From contig JADKCV010000016.1 in the NCBI GenBank assembly GCA_016718655.1, positions 1 through 64,000 of the forward strand: a DNA stretch of 64,000 nucleotides. The letters run 5' to 3'. Both the position numbers and the translations under genes were made by a program. A model generated the notes under the pieces. The model saw nothing but the letters and a program-made list of their open reading frames with translations. It did not search any database and was not told the DNA's origin. This DNA comes from Flavobacteriales bacterium (lineage in GTDB: Bacteria > Bacteroidota > Bacteroidia > Flavobacteriales_F > PHOS-HE28). How positions within the stretch are numbered: position 1 is the stretch's first letter; every line of letters starts with the position of its first letter. Below, piece by piece: positions 16,668 to 25,976 of the stretch.

Positions 16668-19115
16668 ATGAACGACATCCTCCATACTGACAGCCTTTTC
16701 AGCAACGACCAGATCGAGAACGAGACCGAACTCATCCCGCTCATCACGGCCGAGGACGAGGAGCAGATGAACGCGGAGCGCACTCCGCCCGAGCTGCCCA
16801 TACTTCCCTTGCGGAACACCGTTCTGTTCCCAGGTGTCGTCATCCCGATAACGGTGGGGCGTGATCGCAGCATCCGCCTCATCCAGGAGGTGTATCGCGG
16901 CAACCGCACCTTGGGCGTGGTGAGCCAGAAGGACGGCCAACTCGAAGAACCTCGCGCGGAGGACCTCAACAGCGTGGGTACCATCGCCACCATCATCCGC
17001 ATGTTGCGTATGCCCGATGGAAGTACCACGGCCATCATCCAAGGGAAGAAGCGGTTCGAGATCACCGAGATGATCAAGGTGGAACCGTACTTCACCGCCC
17101 GTGTCAAGGAGTTCGAGGAGATCCGACCGGACAAGGAGGACAAGTCCTTCCACGCGTTGGTGAGTTCACTCAAGGACCTTGCGTTGGACATCATCAAGCA
17201 GAGTCCCAACATCCCCACCGAGGCACAGTTCGCGCTCAAGAACATCGACAGCCCAAGCTTTCTGGTCAACTTCATCAGCAGCAACATGAACGCTGAGGTG
17301 GTGGAGAAGCAAAAGATGTTGGAAGTGGCCGATCTGCGTGAGCGTGCCAAATTGCTTCTGGCCTATTTGACGAAGGAGCTGCAGATGCTCCAGATGAAGA
17401 ACGAGATCCAGAGCAAGGTGCGGACCGAGGTGGACCGCCAGCAACGGGAGTACTTCCTGCATCAGCAGATGAAGACCATCCAGGACGAACTCGGAGGCAA
17501 TCCGATCGAACAGGAGATCGACGAGATGCGGATGAAGGCCGCCAAGAAGAAGTGGTCGAAGAAGGTGGGGGAGACCTTTGAGAAGGAGTTGATGAAGCTG
17601 CAGCGGATGAACCCTGCCGGAGCGGAGTTCAGCGTGCAGACCAACTACGTGCAATTGTTGTTGGAACTGCCCTGGGGCGAATACAGTTCGGACAAGTTCG
17701 ACCTGAAGAACGCCCAGAAGATCCTGGACCGCGATCACTTCGGGCTGGACAAGGTGAAGGAGCGTATCATCGAGCACTTGGCCGTGCTGAAGCTGAAGGG
17801 CGATATGAAGGCCCCCATCATCTGCCTCTACGGCCCTCCAGGAGTTGGAAAGACCAGTCTCGGTAAGAGCATGGCCGAGGCGCTCGGGCGCAAGTATGTG
17901 CGCATGAGCCTGGGCGGGTTGCACGATGAAGCCGAGGTGCGTGGTCACCGCAAGACCTACATCGGCGCGATGCCGGGCCGCTTGATCCAGAGCTTGAAGA
18001 AGGCCGGGACCAGCAATCCCCTCTTCGTTCTCGACGAGATCGACAAGGTGGGTCGCAGCAACCAAGGTGATCCGGCCAGTGCGCTGCTCGAAGTACTGGA
18101 CCCTGAGCAGAACAGTCACTTCTACGACAACTACGTGGAGGTGGAGTACGACCTCAGTCGGGTGATGTTCGTGGCCACTGCCAACAGCCTCAGTACCATC
18201 CACCCGGCGCTTCGTGACCGGATGGAGATCATCGAGGTGAACGGCTACACACAGGAGGAGAAAGTGGAGATCGCCGATCGTCACCTGTTGCCCAAACAGT
18301 TCACGGAGAACGGGATCAAGCCCAAACAGCTGAAGCTAGCCCCGGGTCTTATCGAAGCCATCATCGATCAATACACCGATGAGAGTGGCGTTCGCACCTT
18401 GGAAAAACGCATCGCCAAGCTGGTCCGCTACCGCGCCAAGCAGATCGCGTTGAAGGAGAAGTTCAGTATCACCATCACCGAGGCCGATCTGGTCAAGATC
18501 TACGGCCCAAGCCATGCCCGCGACAAGTACCAGGGTAATGATGTGGCCGGTGTGGTCACCGGTCTGGCCTGGACACCTACGGGCGGGGACATCCTCTTCA
18601 TCGAGACCAGCATCACCAAGGGCGAGGGCAAGCTCACGCTCACCGGCAACCTGGGCGATGTCATGAAGGAAAGTGCCGTGATCGCACTCGAATACCTGAA
18701 GGCACACAGTACGATCATCGGATTGGACAGCGAGGTGTTCAAGCGTTGGAACGTGCACGTGCACGTGCCTGAAGGTGCCACGCCGAAGGATGGGCCGAGC
18801 GCAGGCATCACCATGCTCACCAGCATCGCCAGTGCCTTCACCCAACAGAAGGTACGCAAGTTCACCGCCATGACCGGTGAGATCACCTTGCGGGGCCGCG
18901 TGTTGCCCGTTGGCGGCATCAAGGAGAAGATCCTCGCCGCCAAGCGCGCCGGCATCAAGGAGATCATTCTCAGCAGCGACAACCGCAAGGACATCGAGGA
19001 CATCGATGCGCGATACACCAAGGGAATGCGCTTCACCTATGTGACCGAGATGATCGAGGTGGTCAAGCATGCGCTCTTGAAGGAGAAGGTGGAGAACGCG
19101 TTGAAGGTGGCGTAA
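16668..19115 (+). CDS. lon: ATP-dependent protease Lon
   Basis: Cytosolic AAA+ protease that degrades misfolded and regulatory proteins. The N-terminal substrate-binding domain starts near residue 45 (LPILPLRNTVLFPGVVIPI). Walker A (GPPGVGKTSLGKS) is near 388 and Walker B (FVLDEIDK) near 450. The C-terminal S16 protease domain has catalytic Ser in PKDGPSAG (about 709) and Lys in GGIKEK (about 752), the canonical 43 residues apart. Length is 815 residues. ATG at 16668 is used; a TTG two codons upstream is possible. Lon next to porQ and cmk is common in Flavobacteriales. Confidence 0.97.
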   Translation: MNDILHTDSLFSNDQIENETELIPLITAEDEEQMNAERTPPELPILPLRNTVLFPGVVIPITVGRDRSIRLIQEVYRGNRTLGVVSQKDGQLEEPRAEDLNSVGTIATIIRMLRMPDGSTTAIIQGKKRFEITEMIKVEPYFTARVKEFEEIRPDKEDKSFHALVSSLKDLALDIIKQSPNIPTEAQFALKNIDSPSFLVNFISSNMNAEVVEKQKMLEVADLRERAKLLLAYLTKELQMLQMKNEIQSKVRTEVDRQQREYFLHQQMKTIQDELGGNPIEQEIDEMRMKAAKKKWSKKVGETFEKELMKLQRMNPAGAEFSVQTNYVQLLLELPWGEYSSDKFDLKNAQKILDRDHFGLDKVKERIIEHLAVLKLKGDMKAPIICLYGPPGVGKTSLGKSMAEALGRKYVRMSLGGLHDEAEVRGHRKTYIGAMPGRLIQSLKKAGTSNPLFVLDEIDKVGRSNQGDPASALLEVLDPEQNSHFYDNYVEVEYDLSRVMFVATANSLSTIHPALRDRMEIIEVNGYTQEEKVEIADRHLLPKQFTENGIKPKQLKLAPGLIEAIIDQYTDESGVRTLEKRIAKLVRYRAKQIALKEKFSITITEADLVKIYGPSHARDKYQGNDVAGVVTGLAWTPTGGDILFIETSITKGEGKLTLTGNLGDVMKESAVIALEYLKAHSTIIGLDSEVFKRWNVHVHVPEGATPKDGPSAGITMLTSIASAFTQQKVRKFTAMTGEITLRGRVLPVGGIKEKILAAKRAGIKEIILSSDNRKDIEDIDARYTKGMRFTYVTEMIEVVKHALLKEKVENALKVA

Positions 19116-19301
19116 CACAGGCTCCCGGCCGGTGGGCCGGCCACCCAACGCCACCACTACGTTCGGCGCTGTGTTCCTGCCATCCTGTGCGCGTATCAGG
19201 CACCCACCCTGTGTTCACGCCATTCATTGCGTTCCCGCTACCGCTTCATGGTGAAGCGCGGTCGTGAGCATCCTCGTACCTTCCGCCTTCCATTCCTGCC
19301 C

Positions 19302-21458
19302 ATGCGCTTACTTGCCCTTACCCTCGCCATCCTTCCTGCTTCACTGGCACACGCCCAACCAGCACTTCCAGCCACCACCCTGGCCGATCTGCAACACTTG
19401 CGCACACTGGCACGACAGGAGCCCGACGCACACAAGCTCACGGAACTCACCGAGGGTCGTTACCCCACTGCCTACATCCACGGCCGCTGCATGGTGGGCT
19501 TCTTGGGACGTGAAGTTCAGGAGGGTTGTGCGACCGATGCTCCAGCGATCATGTGGGGCACACGGGTCGGTGCGGTGCGGTCCTTCCGCGTGGACATCCA
19601 CCAGCTCGATCGGTTGAACGAACTGGCATGTCTGGACTATGCGGAACTGGCCGGCAAGGTGAAGCCCCACCTGGACCGGGTGCGTTCGGCCACGCGTGTG
19701 GATAGCGTCCACCGGGGGATCGACCTGCCACAGGCTTATACCGGTGCGGATGTCCTGATCGGGATCACGGATTGGGGCTTCGACTACACCAGCCCCATGT
19801 TCTACGACACGCTGCTCACCCAGACCCGGATCCGTGCTGCTTGGGACCAGTTCCGTCAAGCGGGACCGGCTCCGGAGGGCTACGATTACGGCGCCGCGTT
19901 CGATACCCCGGAGGAACTCCTCGGTGCGCAGGCGGATACCGCCAACATCTACAGCTATGCCACACACGGCAGCCACGTGGCCGGGATCGCCGGAGGCAGC
20001 GGAGCGGGCCTCAACTACCGGGGGATGGCCTTCGAGGCACAGTACCTGTTCTGCACCTTCCTGGTCGATGCGGCCGCTGTGCTCGATGCCTTCCAATGGA
20101 TGAAGGCCGTGGCCGATGCCGACCAGAAGAGGCTAGTGGTGAACATGAGCTGGGGCCTTTATCACATGGGTACCTTGGATGGAAACTCCCTCATCAGCCA
20201 AGCCATCGACGGGCTCAGCGAGGAAGGGGTGGTCTTCGTCAATTCAGGTGGGAACAACGGCGATGTCAACTTCCACATCAAGCGCACCTTCACAGGCGAC
20301 ACGATCCGCTCACGCATCCAGATCTACCCGTACAGCGCCCATCCGCGCATGTGGGGCCAGAGCATCAGCATGTGGGGCGAACCCGGCCAGGACTTCTCCA
20401 CCGGTCTGATCGTCACCAACAACGCGAACAACATCCTTCAGGAGACACCGTGGTACTACTCCGGCACGCAGGAGGCCTACCTGGACAGCTTCATGGTGCA
20501 AGGTCTGGACACGGTCTTCTTCAACCTCACCGCGGATGCCGCACATCCGTTGAACGGCCGCCCGCATTTCCGCCTGCGCGTGAAGAACCGGAGCAGTCAG
20601 CTCAAGGTCGCGCTGAAGGCCACCGCACCGGATGGCATCGTGCATTTCTGGAACGTCACCGAACTCACCAATGATGTGGGCAACTGGGGGCAGACCTTCA
20701 CAGCAGCCCAGAACGGTTGGTTGAACGGCGATAAGAACTACGGCATCAGTGAACCGGCATGCACCGAAAGCCTTATCACGGTAGCCGCCTACACCGGCGA
20801 ATTCAACGGCACGGGAGGAGGCATAGCCACGTTCAGTTCCTATGGCCCAACGTTGGATGAACGGCGTAAGCCCGATATCGCAGCACCCGGCGTCAACGTG
20901 GCTTCATCCATCAGCTCGTTCACGGACAACTCGTATTCATCGGTGGGATCGGTCACGTTCCAAGGGCGGAGTTATCCGTTCGCACGTTTCTCAGGGACCA
21001 GCATGTCCTCACCTGCCGTGGCCGGTATTGCAGCCTTGGTGCTGCAAGCCGATCCTTCCTTGACCTCGGCCGAGGTCAAGGACATCCTGATGAGCACGGC
21101 ACGGGAAGATGCCTACACCGGTGTGATCCCTGAGGAAGGAAGCGTGCGTTGGGGGCAGGGGAAGGTGAATGCTTATCGGGCCGTCCGACAGGCCCTGGGG
21201 ATCACCGAGGTGGTCGAAGTACAGAACGACGAACTCATGCTGTGGCCGAATCCGGCAAAGGACGAATTCAACGTACTCCTCTTGGCACCCAACAACAACA
21301 CCATCGTGGAACTATGGGATGCTACTGGACGCCGTGTGATGGCGCATGCCACGTCGGGATCCGCCCAACTCGTTTTCGATGTGGCTGGTCTCTCTCCGGG
21401 TGTGTACACCGTGCGCATGGGAGGCGTTCAGCGGGCGTTGCGCGTTGTGAAGTATTAA
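19302..21458 (+). CDS. secreted subtilisin-like protease (S8) with T9SS type A sorting domain
   Basis: Exported serine protease of 718 residues. The signal peptide ends near ASLAHAQ (residue 18). The catalytic triad is visible: Asp in GITDWGFD (about 156), His in THGSHVAG (about 224) and Ser in SGTSMSSPA (about 566). A long insert between His and Ser includes an NSGGNNGD oxyanion region near 325. The last 75 residues are a T9SS type A sorting domain (LMWPNPAKDEFNVLL, LWDATGRRV, GVYTVRM, ending ALRVVKY). The protein should therefore cross the outer membrane by T9SS and be released or anchored. ATG 19302 opens the signal peptide. TACCTTCC at 19277-19284 may be its -7 box. Confidence 0.93.
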   Translation: MRLLALTLAILPASLAHAQPALPATTLADLQHLRTLARQEPDAHKLTELTEGRYPTAYIHGRCMVGFLGREVQEGCATDAPAIMWGTRVGAVRSFRVDIHQLDRLNELACLDYAELAGKVKPHLDRVRSATRVDSVHRGIDLPQAYTGADVLIGITDWGFDYTSPMFYDTLLTQTRIRAAWDQFRQAGPAPEGYDYGAAFDTPEELLGAQADTANIYSYATHGSHVAGIAGGSGAGLNYRGMAFEAQYLFCTFLVDAAAVLDAFQWMKAVADADQKRLVVNMSWGLYHMGTLDGNSLISQAIDGLSEEGVVFVNSGGNNGDVNFHIKRTFTGDTIRSRIQIYPYSAHPRMWGQSISMWGEPGQDFSTGLIVTNNANNILQETPWYYSGTQEAYLDSFMVQGLDTVFFNLTADAAHPLNGRPHFRLRVKNRSSQLKVALKATAPDGIVHFWNVTELTNDVGNWGQTFTAAQNGWLNGDKNYGISEPACTESLITVAAYTGEFNGTGGGIATFSSYGPTLDERRKPDIAAPGVNVASSISSFTDNSYSSVGSVTFQGRSYPFARFSGTSMSSPAVAGIAALVLQADPSLTSAEVKDILMSTAREDAYTGVIPEEGSVRWGQGKVNAYRAVRQALGITEVVEVQNDELMLWPNPAKDEFNVLLLAPNNNTIVELWDATGRRVMAHATSGSAQLVFDVAGLSPGVYTVRMGGVQRALRVVKY

Positions 21459-21494
21459 GCGCTCTACGAGACCAGCCCGGTCCAACTTCGCCCC

Positions 21495-22694
21495 ATGGAT
21501 CCACGGGACCTTTCAGTGGCATCGGTGCAGTATGCATTGCCCGATGAACGGATCGCGCAGCAGCCGCTGCCGGAACGCGATGCCAGCAAGCTGCTCACCT
21601 ACACCAAAGGCACGATAAGGGACCGCCATTTCCGCGATCTGGCCGAGGAGTTGCCGGGCAATGCCCTGCTCGTTCTCAATGACACGCGTGTGGTGAACGC
21701 CCGGGTGGTCTTCCAGCGAAGCACCGGTGCTCGCATCGAGATACTCTGCCTGGAGCCCGCCGAGGCAAGGCCGGTGGAGCAAGCCTTTCGAGATCGTGGG
21801 CGGTCGGAATGGAAGGCCTTCGTAGGCAATGCCAAGCGCTGGAAGGAAGGGGAGGAACTGATAGTGAGGAGCGGACACGTCATTTGCCACGCTTTGCGCA
21901 CCGGAACGGAACGCATCGCCTTCCGTTGGACACCCGACGAACTTTCCTTCTCGGAAGTCCTCGAGTTGGTGGGCCACGTACCGCTTCCCCCGTACATGAA
22001 GCGCCAGGACGCGGATGCGGACAAGGTGCGGTACAACACGGTCTTCGCGCACAACGAAGGGTCAGTGGCAGCGCCCACGGCCAGTCTGCATTTCACGCCC
22101 TCCCTGCTCGAACGGTTGCATGACAAGGGTGTGCGTTCCACTCGGCTCACCCTGCACGTGGGAGCGGGAACTTTCCTTCCGGTGAAGACCGAGCGGATGG
22201 CCGATCACCACATGCACCAGGAACAGGTCCGCATCCCGCTGGACGCACTGGAGGACCTGGTCCGGCAACTGGGCCAAGGGCCTGTGGTCGCTGTGGGCAC
22301 CACCGCGTTGCGCACCCTGGAGAGCATTTACTGGCACGGCGTGGCCCTCCTGCAGGGGACGGCGACCGAGCACATCGATGTGGACCAATGGCAACCCTAC
22401 GAGACGCCTGCGGACCGCTGTCCCGATGCTGCTGCTGCACTCCAAGCGGTGATCGGACGCTTGCATCTACAGGGGTCCACGGTGCTCACCGGTGCCACAC
22501 GCCTGCTCATTGCTCCCGGTTACACTTTCCGCTATGTCGACGGTCTCATCACCAATTTCCACCAACCGGGCAGCACGCTCCTGTTGCTGGTGGCGGCATT
22601 CGTCGGTCCCGACTGGCGGCGCATCTATGATCACGCACTGGTGAATGATTATCGCTTCCTCAGCTACGGCGATGGGTCGGTGCTGTGGCGTTGA
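21495..22694 (+). CDS. queA: tRNA preQ1(34) S-adenosylmethionine ribosyltransferase-isomerase
   Basis: QueA transfers the ribosyl part of SAM to preQ1 in the tRNA anticodon wobble position, the penultimate step of queuosine synthesis. Family motifs are present through the chain: RIAQQPLPERDASKLL near residue 20, LVLNDTRVVNARV near 58, PLPPYMKR near 160, the YNTVFAHNEGSVAAPTASLHF block near 180, HVGAGTFLPVKTE near 225, and TNFHQPGSTLLLLVAAF near the end. The length of 399 residues is slightly longer than usual. The next gene is convergent, with six bases between stops. Confidence 0.96.
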   Translation: MDPRDLSVASVQYALPDERIAQQPLPERDASKLLTYTKGTIRDRHFRDLAEELPGNALLVLNDTRVVNARVVFQRSTGARIEILCLEPAEARPVEQAFRDRGRSEWKAFVGNAKRWKEGEELIVRSGHVICHALRTGTERIAFRWTPDELSFSEVLELVGHVPLPPYMKRQDADADKVRYNTVFAHNEGSVAAPTASLHFTPSLLERLHDKGVRSTRLTLHVGAGTFLPVKTERMADHHMHQEQVRIPLDALEDLVRQLGQGPVVAVGTTALRTLESIYWHGVALLQGTATEHIDVDQWQPYETPADRCPDAAAALQAVIGRLHLQGSTVLTGATRLLIAPGYTFRYVDGLITNFHQPGSTLLLLVAAFVGPDWRRIYDHALVNDYRFLSYGDGSVLWR

Positions 22695-22700
22695 ACCCGC

Positions 22701-23348
22701 TCACCACGCCGCGTTCAGCGCGGCGATCACCAAGGCGAGGAAGAGGATCGGCAGCACGATCGCAGCGATGGCGATGCCCTTGCCGCGTTCATCGCGTTGG
22801 ATGGCCTGAACCAGACCGATCACCGCCAGGATGAGCGATGCGCCCAGGAGGTAGGACCATAAGGCTGCGCCTCCACCGATGAACAGGGCGATGAACGCCA
22901 AGGCGACGCCACCTGCGGCCACCAGCGAGAGTGTATTCCACTTGCGGGTGCTCGGTGCGTGCTCCGTATCCGTTGTGGGATCCTGATCATGACTTGTGTG
23001 GGAGACCGCGTACCGGGTGGTGACATCCGCCCTGTGCGCCATGACCTGTTCCGTCGGCAACACCTCATTCATCCGAGTGATCACAGGTACCTCCGCGACA
23101 CGTGGTTGTGCGGGAGGGATGGAAGGTCCATGTGCGACCGCCGCGAGGAGTGGCTTCATACGGTCCGGAGTGGTGCTGGTCCGCACCGGTCCGTCGTGCT
23201 TGCAGCCGAAGGGGCTGCGCAGCTCCACGTTCCAACCCGGCCGGTACTTGCGTGCTTGGAAGGGCCCCCTTCCCACCACATCCTGGTTGGAGGAGCAACT
23301 CATGAACAGCACGGTCACCAACAGGATGGAAAGGATAGGCCAGCGCAT
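22701..23348 (-). CDS. lipoprotein with a C-terminal membrane region
   Basis: Protein of 215 residues. It has a lipoprotein signal (lipobox LFMSCS, Cys near residue 17), then KYRPGWNVEL, a short motif that recalls small Bacteroidetes lipoproteins with a basic KR-G-hydrophobic pattern. A low-complexity polar linker spans about 50-140. Two or three hydrophobic helices follow (about 144-163, 170-183 and 190-211), in DUF4190-like style. I do not assign a function. It is divergent from porQ; TACTTTG ends five bases before the ATG, suggesting a leaderless message. ATG 23348 opens the signal peptide. Confidence 0.7.
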   Translation of the reverse strand: MRWPILSILLVTVLFMSCSSNQDVVGRGPFQARKYRPGWNVELRSPFGCKHDGPVRTSTTPDRMKPLLAAVAHGPSIPPAQPRVAEVPVITRMNEVLPTEQVMAHRADVTTRYAVSHTSHDQDPTTDTEHAPSTRKWNTLSLVAAGGVALAFIALFIGGGAALWSYLLGASLILAVIGLVQAIQRDERGKGIAIAAIVLPILFLALVIAALNAAW

Positions 23349-23434
23349 GTGACCAAAGTAGCGCTTGCGTTCCGTACCGGCGCCCGGGATACTAAGCGCC
23401 GTTATCTTGCGTTCGCAGAACCGATCGACCACCC

Positions 23435-24481
23435 ATGTCCCGACCCATCCGCTTCGCCCTTGCGGCCGTTCCCGTCCTGTTCAGCGCCTCCTTGTCGGCG
23501 CAGTTGGGGGGCAATACCGTGTTCCGCGTACTTGATATCCCTTCCTCGGCTAGGGCGTCCGCGTTGGGGGGCAACTACATCGCGGTCAAGGACCAGGACC
23601 TCAACCTTGGCATCTTCAATCCGGCGTTGTTGAACGTGGACATGGGTCGGCAAGTGGCGCTGAGCTACCTGCCCTATTTCGAGGGTATCAACATCGGTTA
23701 CGCGTCTTACGGCCATCACTTTGACAGTTTGAACACCACCTTCGCCGCCACCGTGCAGTACGTCGACTACGGCGACTTCACCCGCAGGGATGAGACGGGT
23801 GCCGAATTGGGCCAGTTCAGCGCAGGGGAGTATGTGGTGCAGGTGGGTGCCGGTCGTGCGATCGATAGCCTCTTCAGCGTGGGGGCCAACGTCAAGTTCA
23901 TCACCAGCAACCTCGATACGTACACCAGCACGGCCTGGGCGATGGATGTGGGCGGCGTCTTCACCAAGAAGAAACTCGGCCTCACCGTGGCGGCCATGCT
24001 ACGGAACATCGGCTATCAGACCTCCACCTTCACCACTCAGCGGGAGAAGCTGCCGTTCCAAGCGCAGTTGGGGATCACCTATAAGTTCAAACATGCACCC
24101 TTCCGCTTGGGGCTCATGATGGAACAGTTGCAACAGTGGAACCTTACCTACGAGGACCCCAACGCTCAGGTGAACATCGATCCCACCACCGGTGAGGTCA
24201 TCGAGGACAAGATCACCCGTGTGGAAAAGGTGCTCCTGCACGCCGTCCCCAGTGCCGAGGTCCTCTTGAGCCAGAATTTCATGCTGCGGGTGGGCTACAA
24301 TTTCCGGCGCCGGCAGGAGATGGTGTTGCCGGACAAGCCCGCCATTACAGGGTTGAGTTTCGGACTGGGACTGCGGGTGAGCAAGATCCACATCAGCTAT
24401 GGGTATTCGCAGCTCAACCTGGCGGGCATCTCCAATACCTTCACCTTGGGCGCGCGGTTCGCCGACTTCCGCAAGGGTTGA
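23435..24481 (+). CDS. porQ: type IX secretion system protein PorQ
   Basis: Outer-membrane beta-barrel protein of the PorV/PorQ (FadL-like) type. In T9SS, PorQ works with PorU, PorV and PorZ in the attachment complex. The signal peptide ends near ASLSAQ (residue 23). The mature start GGNTVFRVLDIPSSARASALGGN is characteristic of PorQ, followed by repeated amphipathic strands and a C-terminal aromatic-rich strand ending LGARFADF. Length is 348 residues. The start is supported by the adjacent signal peptide. It is followed by cmk after 27 bases, a neighbourhood seen in other Flavobacteriales. Confidence 0.93.
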   Translation: MSRPIRFALAAVPVLFSASLSAQLGGNTVFRVLDIPSSARASALGGNYIAVKDQDLNLGIFNPALLNVDMGRQVALSYLPYFEGINIGYASYGHHFDSLNTTFAATVQYVDYGDFTRRDETGAELGQFSAGEYVVQVGAGRAIDSLFSVGANVKFITSNLDTYTSTAWAMDVGGVFTKKKLGLTVAAMLRNIGYQTSTFTTQREKLPFQAQLGITYKFKHAPFRLGLMMEQLQQWNLTYEDPNAQVNIDPTTGEVIEDKITRVEKVLLHAVPSAEVLLSQNFMLRVGYNFRRRQEMVLPDKPAITGLSFGLGLRVSKIHISYGYSQLNLAGISNTFTLGARFADFRKG

Positions 24482-24508
24482 TCGGGGGCTACCTTAGCGG
24501 CCTCCACC

Positions 24509-25210
24509 GTGAACCGCATCACCATCGCCATCGACGGCTTCTCCTCCTGCGGGAAGAGCACCCTGGCCAAGCAGCTCGCCGGGCACCTGGGGTATACCTA
24601 CATCGATAGCGGTGCCATGTACCGTGCGGTGGCCCTGTATGTGGTGGAGAACGCCCTGGTGCGCGATGGCACGTTGGACAAGGCGGGATTGATGCAGGTG
24701 CTTGACGGACTGGATATCTGCTTCCAGCATGACCCCATGACCGGCCGCAGTGCCACCTGGTTGAACGGACGCAATGTGGAGCAGGAGATCCGGGGTATGG
24801 AGGTGAGTCGCCATGTGACTCTGGTGAGCCCCGTGCCGGAAGTGCGTGCCAAGCTGGTGAAGTTGCAGCAGGCCTTCGGCAAGGAGCGCGGTGTGGTCAT
24901 GGATGGACGCGATATCGGTACGGTGGTGTTCCCGCATGCCGAGGTGAAGCTCTTCATGACGGCTCGTCCCGAGGTACGCGCCCAACGGCGTTACCATGAG
25001 CTGAAGCTCAAAGGCGCCGAGGTGGACCTGGCCAGTGTGGTCGAGAACATCGCACAACGCGACCTCGACGATACCACGCGCGCCGCCGATCCGCTCACCA
25101 AGGCCACCGATGCCATTGAGATCGACAACAGCGACATCACCGCCGAAGAGCAGTTCGTGAAGGCCTTGGACATCGTGCTGGAGGTGCTTGCGCGGGTGGG
25201 GCAGGAGTGA
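24509..25210 (+). CDS. cmk: (d)CMP kinase
   Basis: Cytidylate kinase, phosphorylating CMP and dCMP with ATP. The P-loop is IDGFSSCGKSTLAK near residue 8, followed by YIDSGAMYRAVA, the DGRDIGTVVFP motif near 132 and an ARPEVRAQRRYHEL lid region near 152. Length is 233 residues. The start codon is GTG at 24509, with TACCTTAG upstream at 24490-24497 as a possible -7 box. It converges with the phosphatase remnant, four bases between stops. Confidence 0.96.
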   Translation: MNRITIAIDGFSSCGKSTLAKQLAGHLGYTYIDSGAMYRAVALYVVENALVRDGTLDKAGLMQVLDGLDICFQHDPMTGRSATWLNGRNVEQEIRGMEVSRHVTLVSPVPEVRAKLVKLQQAFGKERGVVMDGRDIGTVVFPHAEVKLFMTARPEVRAQRRYHELKLKGAEVDLASVVENIAQRDLDDTTRAADPLTKATDAIEIDNSDITAEEQFVKALDIVLEVLARVGQE

Positions 25211-25214
25211 TCGC

Positions 25215-25571
25215 TCAGGCCAACAGCCCCCGCCGCCACACATTTTCGAACTTCTCCTGCAGCACTGCGATCAGCTCCGGCTGCATGTAGTCGTAGATGT
25301 CCTCGATGTACAGACAGACGATGGGTTTCTGCTCGTACCACTGCGGAAAACGCTCACGGATCTTGTTCCGGTGCTGCTTCTCCATTACCACGATGGCATC
25401 GGCCCATTCCAGGTGCCATTCCTCGAGCACCACGTTGGCCGTGCGGTCCGTGCCTACTGAATCGACATCGAAGCGCTCGTCGTTCTCGTAGAGCTTGTGT
25501 GCCGTGGCCGAGCGCATGCGGTTGACGGTTCAGACGAAGAGGATGCGCCTTCGAAGTGTCGCAATGCTCAA
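25215..25571 (-). pseudogene. low-molecular-weight tyrosine phosphatase-like gene with TGA at the catalytic cysteine
   Basis: The frame from ATG 25517 to the stop at 25215 encodes the body of a small phosphotyrosine phosphatase-like protein (RMRSATAHKLY, WADAIVVMEKQHRNKI, YDYMQPELIAVLQEK). Upstream in the same frame the sequence reads RILFV, then TGA (25532-25530), then TVNRMRS. In homologues this is VCxxxxxRS, the C(X)5R active site, so the stop codon stands exactly where the nucleophilic Cys belongs. No ATG precedes RILFV: the expected start position reads AGG. A TTG at 25571 overlaps the stop of the upstream gene. Either the gene is dead, the base is an error for TGC, or TGA is read as selenocysteine. 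A dead gene or an error is more likely, as no Sec machinery is seen here. Confidence 0.65.
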
Positions 25572-25975
25572 TATTCCTGGAGTAGCTCAACAGCGCGTTT
25601 GGCAATGCTGATGGATTCAATCCATTCATGGCTTCGATACATAGCGTTAAGCCTTTCTGAGCGCACCTCCTTAATGTCTGGAATAACATCACCTCGGTGG
25701 TCAAGGAAGAATGATCCACTTGGAGTATGCGATTCAATGATCGGAGGTTCCTCAAGGGTTGCAATAGCCTTCCGCAACACTTCTACTATTCTGGTGAGCA
25801 TTCCGCACAATGGTTCAGGTATTGGTGGAATGTTCTGCTGAGTGGCCCTGGCAATGTCTAGGCAGAATTCATCTGGAAGGATATAATGCTCTGGGTCTTT
25901 TCCGAAGAACAGCCATGAACGCCTTTCGTCATCGGCGAAGTCCATAAGCAACTCTTTCAGCTTCGATAGCTCCAC
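25568..25975 (-). CDS. low-GC orphan protein of unknown function
   Basis: Protein of 135 residues I do not recognise. It is soluble, acidic to neutral and mostly helical by appearance. Stretches include DDERRSWLFFGKDPEHYILP near the N terminus and a paired-helix C terminus (EWIESISIAKRAVELLQEY). GC content is about 47% over the 360 bases I counted (25561-25920), visibly below the neighbouring genes. It starts two bases after the ispH stop on the same strand, and its TGA overlaps a TTG that could start the phosphatase frame. Recent acquisition is the likely explanation. Confidence 0.6.
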   Translation of the reverse strand: MELSKLKELLMDFADDERRSWLFFGKDPEHYILPDEFCLDIARATQQNIPPIPEPLCGMLTRIVEVLRKAIATLEEPPIIESHTPSGSFFLDHRGDVIPDIKEVRSERLNAMYRSHEWIESISIAKRAVELLQEY

Positions 25976-25976
25976 G

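Noticed and set aside
19125..19140. CCGGCC-GGTG-GGCCGG hairpin after lon as a terminator.
   Set aside because: Only six base pairs and no U tract; such GC hairpins arise easily by chance here.
25530..25570. A bacterial SECIS element after the phosphatase TGA.
   Set aside because: Only short 3-4 base-pair stems can form, the loop lacks the expected GG/GU, and no Sec genes are nearby. The TGA itself is kept as a finding.
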